A program made the translations under genes and the position numbers. The notes beneath the pieces were generated by a model, which was given only the letters and a program-made list of their open reading frames with translations, searched no databases and was not told where the DNA came from. A stretch of 64,000 nucleotides of DNA from the NCBI GenBank assembly GCA_020465985.1, contig JAANYP010001811.1, positions 187,932-251,931 on the forward strand, in the 5' to 3' direction. The DNA comes from Centrapalus pauciflorus (taxonomy: Eukaryota > Streptophyta > Magnoliopsida > Asterales > Asteraceae). Below are positions 20,682 through 32,943 of the stretch, piece after piece. Position 1 is the stretch's first letter. Every line of letters starts with the position of its first letter.

Positions 20682-23399
20682 ATGGACAACAGTGCTGCAA
20701 ATTCCTCATCCTACTATGACAATGGGTCAATGGCCAAACCCCCAAAGTTCAATCATCAGAACTTCTCTGGTTAGAAGTGCAGAATGATGATCTAATTTGA
20801 GAATCTGGATGTACAACTACCAGAGATAGTAATGGAAGGTCCCTATGTGCCAACTTCTGTTACTACCATAACTCCTACTGTTGAAGGAGCTGCCCCTGAA
20901 ATCAGAACCTTTGAGAAGGCTAAAGCTTAATGGTCTGATGAAGACAAAAGACTGGTTGCTCTGGATGTAAAAGCCATGAATAACCTGGTTATCTCTCTGC
21001 CTGTTGATGTGTTCAAACAGGTTGAGAAGATGAAGACTGCAAAGGAGATGTGGGATACTTTGTGTACCGTCTATGATGGACCCACAATCACACTGTATAA
21101 CAGGATTCACAATCTTGTTAGACAGTATGAACTCTTCTTTGCAAAACCAAAGGAGACTCTCACAGAAACCTACACCAGGTTTACTGCTCTTGTTAATGAT
21201 CTCAAAGCTGTTGGGATCACAAAGGACAGCCTGACCCTGGTGAATAAGTTCTTGGACATCTTACCTGAAGAGTGGAACTACTTTTCTACCATCTTGAGAA
21301 ATTCAGGTACCATCAAAGGTATGGATCTTGTAAACTTATATGGATCCTTACTAAATGATGAGCAATCAAGGCAGCAGAAGAGAAATGCCTTGGAAATGTC
21401 CAAGAGAGGTGCTGCCTTAGTGGCCAGCGTGAGACAACCTGTTGGGCAGGTATGTGATGTGTTCACACAACCTGATCAGTAGGCTGATGATGAAAGAGAG
21501 GAAATGTCTGATGAGGAAGACAGTGTAGATCTTGCTGAGCTTGATGATGAGCAGATGATAGCCATGCTTGTCAAAAGGTTCAACAAGAAGAGGTTTGGAA
21601 GAAATATGTTGCAGGGAAACTCAAATGCTGGAAAGAAGAAGGCATTTGATAAATCTAAAGCTGAGTGCTTCAAATGCGGCAAAACTGGCCATATAGCTGC
21701 TGATTATGTGTCAAAAGCTGTTGGGCAGTCTTCAAAAACATACAAGACCAACAGGGATGATGGCTATAGGGTTAAGTACCTTATGGCCATGGCTAAGGTG
21801 AACAAGTTGGAAAACTCAGTGGCTTCCAACAAGCAAAAGGGACTGATGGAAGAGACATGTGACTGGGAGGAGTCTGATTCATCATCAGATGAAGAAGACA
21901 ATAATTGTCTGATGGCCAATACTGATGTCCCATAAACTAGCAATTTCAAACAGGACTTGGCTGAAGCTGAAGCCTTCAGCAGCTTGGAGAACTGGAACCC
22001 TACAATGATGTACAAGGTACAAAATTTTATGGCTTACAGTTCTGATGAAAAAGTGAAAATGTTTGAATATATGTTAGTTGATTTAAAAGCTGCTGTTGAG
22101 AAGCATAATGTTTTACTATCTGAAATCTCTAAGCTTAGAACTGATCTTGAAATTAAATCTGGTAAACTGGACAGTTTCCATAAGTTGGAAACTGAACTTG
22201 ATGAACTATAACACATCAACTCTATTTTACTGGAAGAAAAGATAGAAACAGATGTAAAACATGCAAAGCTTTAAAAGATAGTTGACTCTTGGTGCCAATC
22301 TGCACAAAAAGTCAGCCATTGCATAAGTCAGCAGATCCCTGTACAAATCCAAGCCTATCTTGGAGGGGATCTTGACACAGCAGCTTCCATTGTTGAGATT
22401 AATAATATGAAAGATGACTTATCCACTCTTGGTGAGCTTCCCAGTACTTTCATCCAGAAAGTTAATGGAAAGCTGATCTCAACAAACAGGTTTGTCAGGC
22501 CTCAAAACACTGACAGGTTGTGTGAAAAAGGCCCAAAAGCTGATGATGGAATATGTTCTCCATCAACTCAGCCTGCTAAGTGCTATGCTGATTCACACAA
22601 GAAAAAGAAAGGAAAACATACTCAAACTGCAACGGTTGACAAAACAGGCTCTGGGTCCAAAGTTGATGGCAAGAGACATGTTAATCCTTTTGATGCTAAA
22701 CATTTTGAAAATAAGTTTTCAAAAGGTAAGCAGCCTGCCTTCAACAAGGGTAAGTCTCATGTTGAAAGTAAATCTGTTGTGATTTCAAGTAAGTTTTCAA
22801 ATCATAGTGGAAAACTAGTTATAAATGAAAATAAGTCTTTCAAAACCAGAAACAGTGATTATGCTGATAGGCAGCGTCAATCACATCTCAGTAAGGGCAA
22901 AGGCAAAGCCATTGCTCAGCCTGAGAAATCTGGGAATAAGTTTCCCAAACCTGTGGAAAGTCAAAAGCCAATCAAGCTTCCTGTTTTTGACATTTGTCCT
23001 CCCAAAAAGAGGAAAGAAGAAACAGGCAAAGCTGTTGCTATTGTGCCATGCACACAAGCTGTTGATTCATCGAAAAACAGTAATAAGTTTGCTAAACCTG
23101 CTGATAAAATCAACAGAAATAATTCAGAATGTGTTTCTGAAAGGTCTTCTTCAAAAAAGGTCAAAAAGAGAAAATGCTATAAATGTGGGAAGAAGACACA
23201 CATGGCCAAAGACTGTCCTGAAACTGAGGACATGAGGCCTGTTGACTCTGCTAGTTCCATTATTGCTAAAACAAGCAGTGTTGGAAGTAACTTGGTCAAT
23301 GAGAGTGGTATCCAAATTGATACCATTCAAATAGGAAATATTAATGTGGATATCTCTAGCCCATCAACACATGTTGATGAAGTAGGAGAACTCATCTAA
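20682..23399 (+). pseudogene. Family A gag, many stops
   Basis: The frame opens MDNSAANSSSYYDNG at 20682 and stays the same frame up to the TAA at 23397-23399, about 905 codons, with in-frame stops near 20772, 20793, 20928, 21480, 21933, 22209 and 22273 but no net frameshift. The gag core (TAKEMWDTLC, YTRFTALVNDLKAVG, LDILPEEWNYFST) lies in 20,976-21,482. The first zinc knuckle, at about 21,669, has lost its last cysteine (CFKCGKTGHIAADY); the second (CYKCGKKTHMAKDC) at 23,176 is whole. A Lys-rich linker lies between them. Sirevirus gag proteins are unusually long and one is reported to bind dynein light chain LC8. The stops make this copy non-functional. Confidence 0.85.
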
Positions 23400-23449
23400 G
23401 TGATGAGTTCCCCTAAAAGTAACTAATATTTTCCTATGACATTCTGCAG
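23382..23449 (+). other. Candidate 68-bp intron at the gag/pol boundary
   Basis: The donor GAA|GTAGGAG and acceptor ATTCTGCAG|GAC enclose 68 bases with a TAACTAAT branch-like sequence and T/C-rich stretch. The upstream base completes a gag codon (GAA) and the next base starts the codon series DKQPSQVWYLDSG, so removal would join gag and protease in frame (phase 0). Unspliced RNA ends gag at 23399. Splicing is inferred from sequence alone. Confidence 0.55.
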
Positions 23450-26400
23450 GACAAACAACCATCCCAGGTTTGGTACTTGGACAGTGGCTGCTCAGGGCAC
23501 ATGACAGGTTGCAAGGACCTGCTGAATGATCTCAGGCCTGAAAAAGGGCCAAAAGTCACATTTGGTGACAATGTTCAGGGATCCACTGAGGGATATGGAA
23601 CTCTTAAAGTTGGTGCTGCAGTGTTCAAAAGAGTAGCCTATGTGGTTGGGCTAAAACATAACCTTGTTAGCATAAGTCAACTATGTGATGCTGGCTACAA
23701 GGTTAACTTTGATGAGCACCTGGGTTACATATTGGATCCACAAGGCAAAGTTGTGCTGTGTGCTCAACGAAAGAAAGGTGTATATGTTGTGGACATGAAA
23801 TCTGTTGATCCCACAACTGAAACCTGCTTTCTCACAAGAACCAATGCACACCTAAAACTGGTTATGGCACAAAAGGCTGTCACACCTGAACTTCAAGAAT
23901 ATCAACAAACTCTGTAAGAAAGAGTTGGTAACAGGTTTGCCTTCTATGACCTTTATTAAGGATAGACTCTGCACAGCTTGTGAGAAAGGCAAGCAGAGGA
24001 AATCATCTTTTAAATCCAAGCATAATTTTTCTATTGATACTTCTCTCTTCTTAATCCACATGGACTTGTTTAGACCAGTCAATGTTCCAAGTCTAGGAGG
24101 AAGAAGATACACTCTAGTAATGGTTGATAAGTTCTACAGGTTTACATGGGTAATCTTCTTGAAGAGCAAAGGAGAGGCTGCTAGAGAAATCATTGGATTT
24201 GTCAAAAAGATGGAAATGGTGAACTCTACTCAAGTGAAGCAGCTTAGAAGTGATCATGGTACTGAGTTCAAAAACAATACTCTTGGAGACTTCTGTGAAG
24301 AAAAAGGGATCTCTCAAAACTTTTCAGCAGTAAGAACTCCACAACAAAATGGAGTTGCTGAAAGGAGAAATATAACCCTTATTGAAGCTGCTAGAACCAT
24401 GATGTGTGCATCTGGTTTACCTTCATCATTCTGGGCTGAAGCTGTCAACACTGTTTGCTTCCCCCAATACAGATCCTTAGTGGTGATAAGGTTCAACAAG
24501 ACTCCCTATGAGCTGCTCAAAGAGAGGAGGCCAAATATTAGCTACTTCCATGTGTTTGGATGTCCCTGCTTCATTCTGAATCAAAGGGACCAACTGGCAA
24601 AGTTTGAACCAAAAGCCGATGAAGGTGTGTTTGTTGGATACTCTGCTATCTCCAAAGCCTACAGAGTGTACAACAACAAAAGAAATGTGATAGATGAATC
24701 TATCAATGTCACCTTTGAAGAGTCCAGGGATGCCTCCACCAAAGCTGTTCCTGAATCAGTTTCAGAAGAATTCAACTTTGATGATCTCATGCATTCAAAC
24801 AGTGTGGAATCTGTTAAACATGATGGGCATGATGATGATTATGTTAATACACCCTGTGCGAATAAGTGTACTGACTTAATTACAACCTCATGTCCTGAAC
24901 CAATTAATGCTGATTTTCCTGGATCTTCTGATGATGTGTTCAACAATGGAGAGTCATGCTCAACAAGTGAACTGGTTCAAGACATCAGTCTGTCTGAAAA
25001 TCGTGAAAGCGGTTCAACAGGTGCTGTTGAAGATGCTAACAACACAGGAGAATCCTCATTGAGAAATGATCCTAAGTGGATCAGGTGTCACCCCAATGAT
25101 CAAATAATTGGTGACATCAACAAAGGGGTACAAACGAGATGGGACAGCTTAGGGAACTTTTCTATGTTCTCTAGTTTTGTGTCTCTCATGGAGCCAAAGA
25201 AAGTGGATGAAGTACTTAAAGATGCCAATTGGATCACTGCCATGCAAGAAGAACTCAATCAGTTTGAGAGAAACAAGGTATGGAAGCTGGTCCCTGCTCC
25301 TAAATGTAAAACTATAATTGGCACCAAATGGGTTTACAGGAACAAGATGGATGAGCAAGGTCGTGTCATTAGAAATAAGGCAAGACTTGTTGCTCAGGGC
25401 TATAGACAGGAGGAAGGCATTGACTACGATGAAACATTTGCTCCTGTGGCCAGGCTAGAGGCAATTCGTTTGTTTCTAGCCTACGCTGCTTATAAGAGCA
25501 TGAAGGTATTTCAAATGGATGTGAAGAGTGCATTTTTGAATGGAAAGCTGCAAGAGGAAGTTTATGTCAAGCAGCCTCCAGGTTTTGAAACTGAACATCA
25601 TCCAGGTTTTGTCTATAAGTTGGACAAAGCTCTCTATGGTCTAAAACAAGCCTCTAGAGCCTGGTATGACACTCTTACTGATTTCCTTATGAGCAATGGG
25701 TATTCCAGAGGTAAAGTGGATACCACACTGTTCATAAAGAAGGTGAAGTCTGATATTATGCTTGTTCAAATATATGTGGATGACATAATATTTGGTTCTA
25801 CTAATGAGCAATTATGCAAGAATTTTTCGTTACTCATGAAATCAAAATATGAAATGAGTATGATGGGAGAACTTACTTTCTTTTTGGGATTACAGGTTAA
25901 ACAAACCTCAAATGGAATTTTTATCAATAAAAGAAAGTACACTTTAGATCTTTTGAAAAAAAATTAAATTTGATCAAAGTTCTCCAATTAAAACCCCAAT
26001 GGCAACCAATGTAAAATGGATGCAGATGCCAGATGCAAAGCTATTTCAGTAACAGCTTACAGAGGCATGATTGGGAGCTTGCTGTACTTACCTGCTAGTA
26101 GACCTGATATTATGTTTGCTACCTGTTTATGTGCTAGGTTCCAAGCTGATCCAAAGGAATCACATCTAGCTGCTGTGAAAAGAATCTTCAGATACTTGAA
26201 GGGGACACCAGGTTTGGGTCTTTGGTATCCCAAAGACTCAAGCCTTGAACTAACAGGTTATTCAGATTCTGATTTTGCAGGTTGCAGGCTAGACAGGAAA
26301 AGCACAACAGGTGGATGTCAACTTCTTGGTGGTAAGTTGATAAGTTGGTGTAGCAAGAAGCAGAATTCAGTTTCTACTTCTACTGCTGAAGCTGAGTACA

Positions 26401-26720
26401 TTGCCGTTGGAAGCTGCTGTGGGAAGATTCTGTGGATGCAACATCAGCTTGAAGACTATGGACTTGTACTTAGGAAAACTCCTATTCTGTGTGACAATAC
26501 AAGCGCCATAGCTATTTCCAACAATCCAGTGTTTCACTCCAGAACAAAGCACATAGAAGTCAGACATCACTTCATCAGGGATCACATTCAGAAAGGTAAT
26601 GTGGAGGTAAGTTTCATTTCCACAGATGAACAGCTTGCAGTCATTTTCACCAAACCTCTTGATGAAAACAGATATAATTATCTGGTAAGCAAGCTGGGCA
26701 TGTTAAACAAAAGTGACTAA
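23450..26720 (+). pseudogene. Family A pol: protease, integrase, RT, RNase H, broken
   Basis: Protease-type motif YLDSGCSGHMTG at about 23,471. The frame changes near 23,860 before the HHCC region (LCTACEKGKQRK). Integrase retains Asp in HMDLF, Asp in LRSDHGTEF and Glu in QQNGVAERR. RT starts near 25,210 (ITAMQEELNQFERNKVW), with catalytic YVDD at 25773-25784 and FFLGLQVKQT. An extra A in the A-run near 25,958 causes a stop at 25967, and a lost T near 26,010 restores the frame. RNase H (SDSDFAGCRLDRKSTTGG, TAEAEYIAVG) ends at 26720. The order integrase-before-RT defines copia. Copy 2 at 61,741-64,000 reads through the same region without the frame errors. Confidence 0.88.
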
Positions 26721-27367
26721 GTGTCCAAAATATTCTAAGACCTTATATGTCTCACACTGCTCAAGTTTCACAGAACAGCTTAAACAGAACAGGCTATGCA
26801 TGTTCTATACTTAGCCGTTTTCTGCAAAACTGGAACAGCTTGAACATATAACAGGTTTGACAAATAACAGCTTATCTGTCAAGCCTGATCTGATGATAAA
26901 ACCTCCACCCTGCTAACTCTCTCAATCTGTTATACAAGACATTGTCTTGTAACCTGATCAGCTATTGAACACAACCTGTTCTTACATAGCTGAACAGGTT
27001 GAAGGAGAAGCTTGAAGAGTGAACAGCTTGTGATGACCCTGCTCATCACAGGTTTGACCATCAGCTTAGACTATCCGTTTAATTACCTTTCTTCACAATT
27101 AAGTTACTTAATTTTTTTTTATTTAACTTAATTACTGCGGATAATGTGGGTTTCGTGTGTTAGTGATTAAAAAGGGCTCAAGTGGTCTGACAAACGGTCT
27201 GACATGGACAACCGTTCCGTTTTCTGTTAACGACCTTTTCAAATCAATTCCTATAAATACCCCCCTACTGTTTCATCTTCGTCTTCCTCATTACTTCCAT
27301 AGCCCTCCTAAGAACCCTAAAAATCGACTAAGTGTCTTGTGCTTCTGCTACTCTCACTACTTCCCAA
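26721..27367 (+). other. Spacer between pol and post-pol ORF, rich in CAGCTT/CAGGTT words
   Basis: No ORF. Many AACAGCTTGAA / AACAGGTTGA repeats between 26,775 and 27,055. A TATAAATAC box at 27,252-27,260 lies about 108 bases before the start of the next ORF and could serve as an internal TATA element for a separate transcript. The same sequence is present in copy 2. Confidence 0.5.
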
Positions 27368-30300
27368 ATGGCTCACAGAAACAACCCCTTTCTACCAGTG
27401 TTTGTGGGTGCTGATGTTCAAAAACATGCATCAGTCACCACAATGCTAACCATGAAACCTACCAACTACCTTGCTAACCTAACCATCCCCAAGAACGATG
27501 TGGGGAAAGGCTACGAAGATTTGGTGGAGTTCTTGAAAGTTCATCCGTTGAACTATGCCATGACTGCCACTCCTGGTGTCCTGTACTAAGAGATGGTGTA
27601 TGAGTTTTGGTATACCTGTACCTTCAACCCAGACACCAAAGTCATTAAGGGCACTATACTCAATGGGACTCATACTATTGAGATCAACATTCGTCTGATC
27701 AGGGAAGTTCTTCGACTCCCTGTGGCTGAAAGATATGATCAGCCACAGCCTGAAGATGAACAGATGAAGAATCTGCTACACTTCTGTGGTGTAGCAGAAC
27801 CAAAAGTAGTAGCTACGTTGTTCAGAAAGGATTTGTCTCCTACTTACAGCTTCTTATTTGCCTCTGTGGTAATGTGCTTCAGCAGCAAAGTTGGTTCCTT
27901 TGACCAACTGAGCCGTGATGAAATCCCTGTAGTTCTGCAGCTTGTGGATGGAACTACAATCGACATGGCAAAATGGATTTTTCTGAATTTGAGGGGCCTG
28001 GTGCAGCAGGAAACACGTCCAGCTGCTGTTAGTTATCCCAGGTTTCTGAGCCTCATCTTCAAGCACATTTGTGGTGAGCACTTATATAACTCCCAGCCTT
28101 GACTTCGTACTGCTGCATTCCCTGTGATAGGGAATAGAATTTTCTATACATCTGTTCTCCCAAATGAGCCTCCTCTGTCCACACCAATGAGGAGGTTGTT
28201 AGGATTGGTGGAAGGACCCTCTGATGTGAGGGTGGATCCAGAAGCTGCTCCCAGAAGAAAATCCAAATCCAGGGCCAAACTTGTTAAAAGGACCCTGGAC
28301 ATCACTAAAGCTGAGCCTGTCCACAAGAAGGCCAAAACAGCTCAGTCTAAGTCAGCACCCTCAGCCTCTGTGGCTGAGGGGGAGCAGGCTCCTCACCTTG
28401 GTTCATTTGTTGAACCTGAAGCCTCTGTGGCTGGTGCCTCTGTGGCACCTGAGACTATGGAACATGCTAACCCACTTGTTTCTGACCCAGTCTCCAAAAC
28501 TGTCCAGTCTGAACCTCTCATATCCTCTCCAAAATCAACCACCTCATCTCACATATTATACCAACGCAAATCCATAGCCAGAAAGAAACCAGCAACCCAA
28601 ACAGCGCAAACTAGCCCCTCTGTTCCCTCTCAACAGGGTTTAGTTGAAAAATAAGCAACTCCTGCTGCCTCTCCTACTTTGGGAGAAGGTTCAGCAACAT
28701 TGGAGCCTGCTTCACTCTACCCTGTGTCAACCCCGAGTCAGCCTAGACCCTCTGGTTCCTCCCAACAGGACCCAGTTGTACAACTGGAGACAGCCACATC
28801 CACTATTCCAGCCTCCCAACAGGCTGAGAATATTGAAAGATAGGAGTTCTCTCCACTCCATACTGAGTCCACATTGTCCCCACCTCATACTTCTCTACAC
28901 CCTGAGTCTGCACGAGTTGCCCACACTGCTGGCTTAAACCAACCAGCAGCTCAGCCTCACACTTTTGTTCCTCATGATGCAGCTGTTCTACACCAAACAG
29001 TTGCTGAAGGACCAATTACTCAAGCTGATGAACCTCAGGGAATGGAACATCCCTTTGGTGAGGCTGCTCCCTCTATGCAAACTCCATTAGCAGGTTTCAC
29101 CACTGCTGATGTTTAAATGCAAATACCATCTCCCCATGATGAGGTACCTTTAAACCAAGGTACTGCAGAGGGAACCACCACTGGCCTTAATGAAGGTACT
29201 GCAAAACAAGCAGTGTCTGAAAGGCTACCATCGTCTACCCACTCTCCTGATGATGCAGCTACAGCCACTGCTGAAGGACCCATAGACCCCTCCAAGCTGG
29301 GCCACATTACTTTTGCCCAGGCTATGGAGCTTCTTTCTAAAATACCCTCTCCTTCTACATCATATCCCAATACACTAGCCTCATCCTCATCATCTCCATC
29401 TACTCAATCAAAACAATCCACCCATACACCTCCATCCCCTAAAGAACTGACTTTGAAGGATCAGCTTTCCTTACTGACCAACAAAGTTGGATCTATAGAA
29501 ACTTCAATGTCATCTCTACCCTCTCTCATTTCAGACTCTGTGTCTGAACATCTTAGGGGATTCTTTGATATGTTCAAGGATTCCTTCCCAACCACTCCAC
29601 AAACTGACAACTCCTCACAGCTGCTTGCACTCACTACACAGCCGCAAAATGTCTCCACCTCCCTCTCCTCAATTCTTTCACTCCAACAGGACTCCGTGTC
29701 CTCTATGACAGCCATATCCGAACAGCTGTCATCTCTCCTCACTACTTGTAATTCTACACTTCCTGCCACTTTTGCCAGCTTAAACACCTTGACAGGCTCT
29801 CTATCAAATTCTGTGTCAGCAAACCTTGCTGATGTGCAAGACTCTCTAGAGCTACATCTTGCACAGCTCCAAAGTTTGCTCTTCACAGCTTCTGATAGGG
29901 AAAACATTCTTAAGCTGACCTCTCTTGCTGATACCCAATCATCCTCTCTTCAAAACTGTCTTTCCCAACTTGCAGAGGTGAAGGACAACCTGGCTTTCTT
30001 AGTGCATAGCCTGGTTGGTCCCAAACCTGCTGCCAAAGCTGCTGGCAAGCCTGCTGAATTCGTTTCTTCAGGCAAAATCTTAGGGGGAGAAAGCTTCTTC
30101 TCCTACGGAGAAATCAGTATCCACTGGTCAACCAGCAGGAGAATCTGCAACGGCTACTGGTACAGTGGAAGGTGCTCCTCAAGCTGCTAAGCCTACTCAG
30201 GCTGAATCTCCAAACCCTGCTCAGTCTAAGGGGGAGGAATTCATTTCTGAGGACAGGCCAATAGAAGAAGGAGGCATCTCATTTTAGAGGAAGAAGAAGA

Positions 30301-31474
30301 AGAGGAAGATACTCCTGAAGCTGTTATCACTACAACAGCTAAAGGAAAAGAAAAAGCAGTACTTGATCCTGAACAACAGAAAGCAGCAGAGTTAATGTTT
30401 CACAAAGCCAGGGCAAAGGAAATGGGTCTTCCCATGGATAAATACTATGAGTTCAGAGATGAACAGCTTCAAGCCCTGGAAGCACTAAGAAAAGAAGAAG
30501 CCTCTGCCAAAGCCGCCAGAACTTTTGCACTCCAAGAGGCAAGCAAAATCAAAATGCCCTCTTTGGATGTGCAGAAGAAACTGATGGAAGCTGCTAATGA
30601 ATCAGCTGGTGAAAAGGAAGGTGAACAAGTTAAGGGTGCTCTGGTCTCTGTGACCAAACCAAAGCAAGCATCCTCTGCAAGAGCCCAGTTCTACTTTCAC
30701 AATCTGGCAAGGAAGAAGTTTCATGATGTTTCTGATAGAAGACTTGCCAAGGAGTCTATTGTCAAAGTTGTCCCTATTTCAAGAAAAGGCAAACAGTGGA
30801 AGCTGCAAATAACTAGAATGGGTGCTACAGGCCCTGAACTGGAATCTTATGACTACACTGATGTTGCCCAAATGGGGCATAGGGAATGGGTTGAGCTGGC
30901 AGTTGCCCTCAGCCAGTCTAAGTCAGAAACGGCTAAGACTGTCAGGACATATGTTAAGAAGTTCATGGAGAGAGTGAAGGATCTTAGCCTGATCTCAAAA
31001 GAAGTAAGTGAGGGTGTCTCTGTGACATACCCCAAAATAAAGGCCAGGTGGACAAGAAAGGATTCTGAGTTGGAGGAACTCCTCATCTTAATTGAATAGG
31101 GTGGTTATGCTCTTGAGATGAAAGGAATTGACTACATCCTGCCCAGTGGAGTAGAGTTTGAAGAAGGCAAAATTATTGAAGAACCTGAGTTAGGGGCATT
31201 TTTTGTAGATCCCCTAACATAGAAGAAGTGTTTTCAGAGAGCTTCAGATCTATACAAGGTGGATCTGAGACAACTTGCAGCCTTCAGACTTGCAACTTCA
31301 TTCAGGCAGTCAAGCAAGTGGAGAGCAGCCATCTGGGATCAGCTCAGAGGCTGCTATGAGAGAGGAGAACTTCAAGATCCCAAGTTTATGATCCTCAGAA
31401 TTGAAATCCAAGATCTAGAGGAAACAAGGGATGAGCTTGGAAAGATGTTTGATGGACCACCACCACTGGAATGA
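27368..31474 (+). pseudogene. Family A post-pol ORF, 1,369 codons, unknown function, stops
   Basis: Starts MAHRNNPFLPVFVG at 27368. It keeps one frame except for a shifted stretch about 30,085-30,275, with stops at 27587, 28100, 28652, 28841, 29114, 31097 and 31220. Regions: an N-terminal domain of about 280 residues (YANL/YLANLTIPKN, VEFLKVHPLNYAM, VVMCFSSKVGSFDQLSRDE); a long Pro/Ser/Thr/Gln-rich linker; a Leu/Ser-rich segment with coiled-coil character (SISDS...LSSILSLQQDSVSSM); an acidic EEEEE run; and a Lys/Glu-rich C-terminal domain (ARKKFHDVSDRRLAKE, WKLQITRMGATGPE). No signal peptide or membrane segment is visible, so although it sits where env-like ORFs sit it does not look like an envelope. 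Copy 2 has far fewer breaks. Confidence 0.75.
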
Positions 31475-31830
31475 AGTCCATCTACCATCAGGGTAGGTGA
31501 GGAATGGAAGCTGTCCATCTGTTGGACAGACTTGCCATTATCTGCTCCCAACATCAACAGTCCAAGTTGTTGAATTGTGTTGTACATCTGTTGTACTATG
31601 TTACATATGTTGTAACTTTTCTTATTTACATTAGTTGTAATATACATTAGTACATTAGTTGTACTCTTGTAAAAACATGTGTTGTTTTCTGTAATCAAAA
31701 TCAGTATGTATATAAACTGATCTTTTACTTTACCTTGATGTTGTAATTTTATTTCAGCAAATGCAGTGTAAAAGTACATAGTGATTATTGATTAAACCAG
31801 CTTAGACTGATTATTGCAAATAGGGGAGAT
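31475..31830 (+). other. 3' untranslated region and polypurine tract, family A copy 1
   Basis: Repeated TGTTGTAC / ACATTAGTTGTA words around 31,560-31,680. AGGGGAGAT at 31822-31830 directly abuts the LTR and is the plus-strand primer tract. Confidence 0.8.
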
Positions 31831-32943
31831 TGTTAGGCACAAAAAGGCCTCAATCAAACCTGCTGTACATCTGAGGGGGAGATTTTTAATCAAACCTGTT
31901 GATGCTCTTGAAGGTTGAATTTAAGGTCAGTTATATGCCTTATTGATACCTGAAAGAGATTTGCAATATCAGCCTAAAGCTGTTTACCATGTTGCATTTG
32001 TTGCAACGAAAGTAGTTTGTCCAAGCTGTTCTGTCTGCTGAACAGGCTGGACATAAACTGTCTACGCTGCTCTATTCTGTTGAGCAGCTTGGACAGTTTA
32101 CAAGTGTTCTGTTCTTTGTGAACAGAACCTGTTCTTTGTGAACAAGTTAAACACTTTATGGAATATGTTTCCAAGTCCTCATGTATTGTTTTTTGCAACA
32201 AGATCAGTTTACAAGTCGAAGACAAAGTGGAAAACAGAACTGCACAGCCTGCCCACGCTGTTCTGTCACATGAAGACAAACAGATATTTGAAAAGGGTGA
32301 CAGACCTTTTCTTATATCAAAATGGCATTAGCAAAAGAAGAAAGACGCAAAGTTGACATTCCTCTTTTTGTTAAAGCCTTATGCAATAGTGACAAAAAGG
32401 AAGATACAAAGATTCTGCCATGTGAAGACAAAGATACTTTATCAAAACGTGGAGAAAGGTGTTTTGTCCTTTTGGAAAGACTCTCCACTATCCCCTCTGT
32501 CCAATGAAGAAGCTTCACTGAGATTCTCCTTTTGAGTATAAAAGGAAGCTTCTAAGGATAATGAGATATCAAGAGTGTGAAATCAGAACGTGCATTGAAG
32601 TGTGTTATTCCATGCATGCAAGTCTGCTTACATAAAACAGTCGAGTGTGTCTAAGCTTTTCTTGTGTAACCTGTCCATCTGAGTCTTGTAAAAACAGTGA
32701 GAGCTTCTAAGTGAGTGTATTCATTGTACCTAGTCTGAGTGAGTCTTAGATTAGTTAACCAACTGTTGTATCTGTCATCTCAGCTTGAACCTTTCCGCAT
32801 TCAAGCTTGTTTGTAATTAACACTTGTTAATAATATACACAAACATTGAGAAAAAGATTGTTACTTTTTAAATAGCTGTATTCACCCCCCCCCCCCCTCT
32901 ACAGCTTAGAACTATACACTTGGGAAACCTTTTGGGACCTACA
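31831..32943 (+). mobile_element. 3' LTR of family A copy 1
   Basis: 1,113 bp. It matches the 5' LTR end to end with scattered substitutions and a lengthened C-run (32,885-32,898). The TATA-like TATAAAAGGAAGC recurs at 32,536-32,548. Confidence 0.88.

Larger units (their letters stand above)
19513..32943 (+). mobile_element. Complete Sirevirus-type copia element, family A copy 1 (13.4 kb)
   Basis: Both LTRs (19513-20619, 31831-32943) have TGTTAGG...CTACA ends and are flanked by the 5-bp duplication ATTAT (19508-19512; 32944-32948). In order it carries a tRNA-Met primer site, very large gag with two zinc knuckles, protease-integrase-RT-RNase H in the copia order, a 1,369-codon post-pol ORF and a polypurine tract. 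LTRs differ by roughly 3-4 percent by eye, so this is an older insertion. Coding regions hold many stops and cannot make full proteins. Confidence 0.9.

Noticed and set aside
31372..31779. 135-codon minus-strand ORF at the end of the family A post-pol ORF
   Set aside because: Antisense of the coding end plus the TGTTGTAC-repeat 3' region; no domain.
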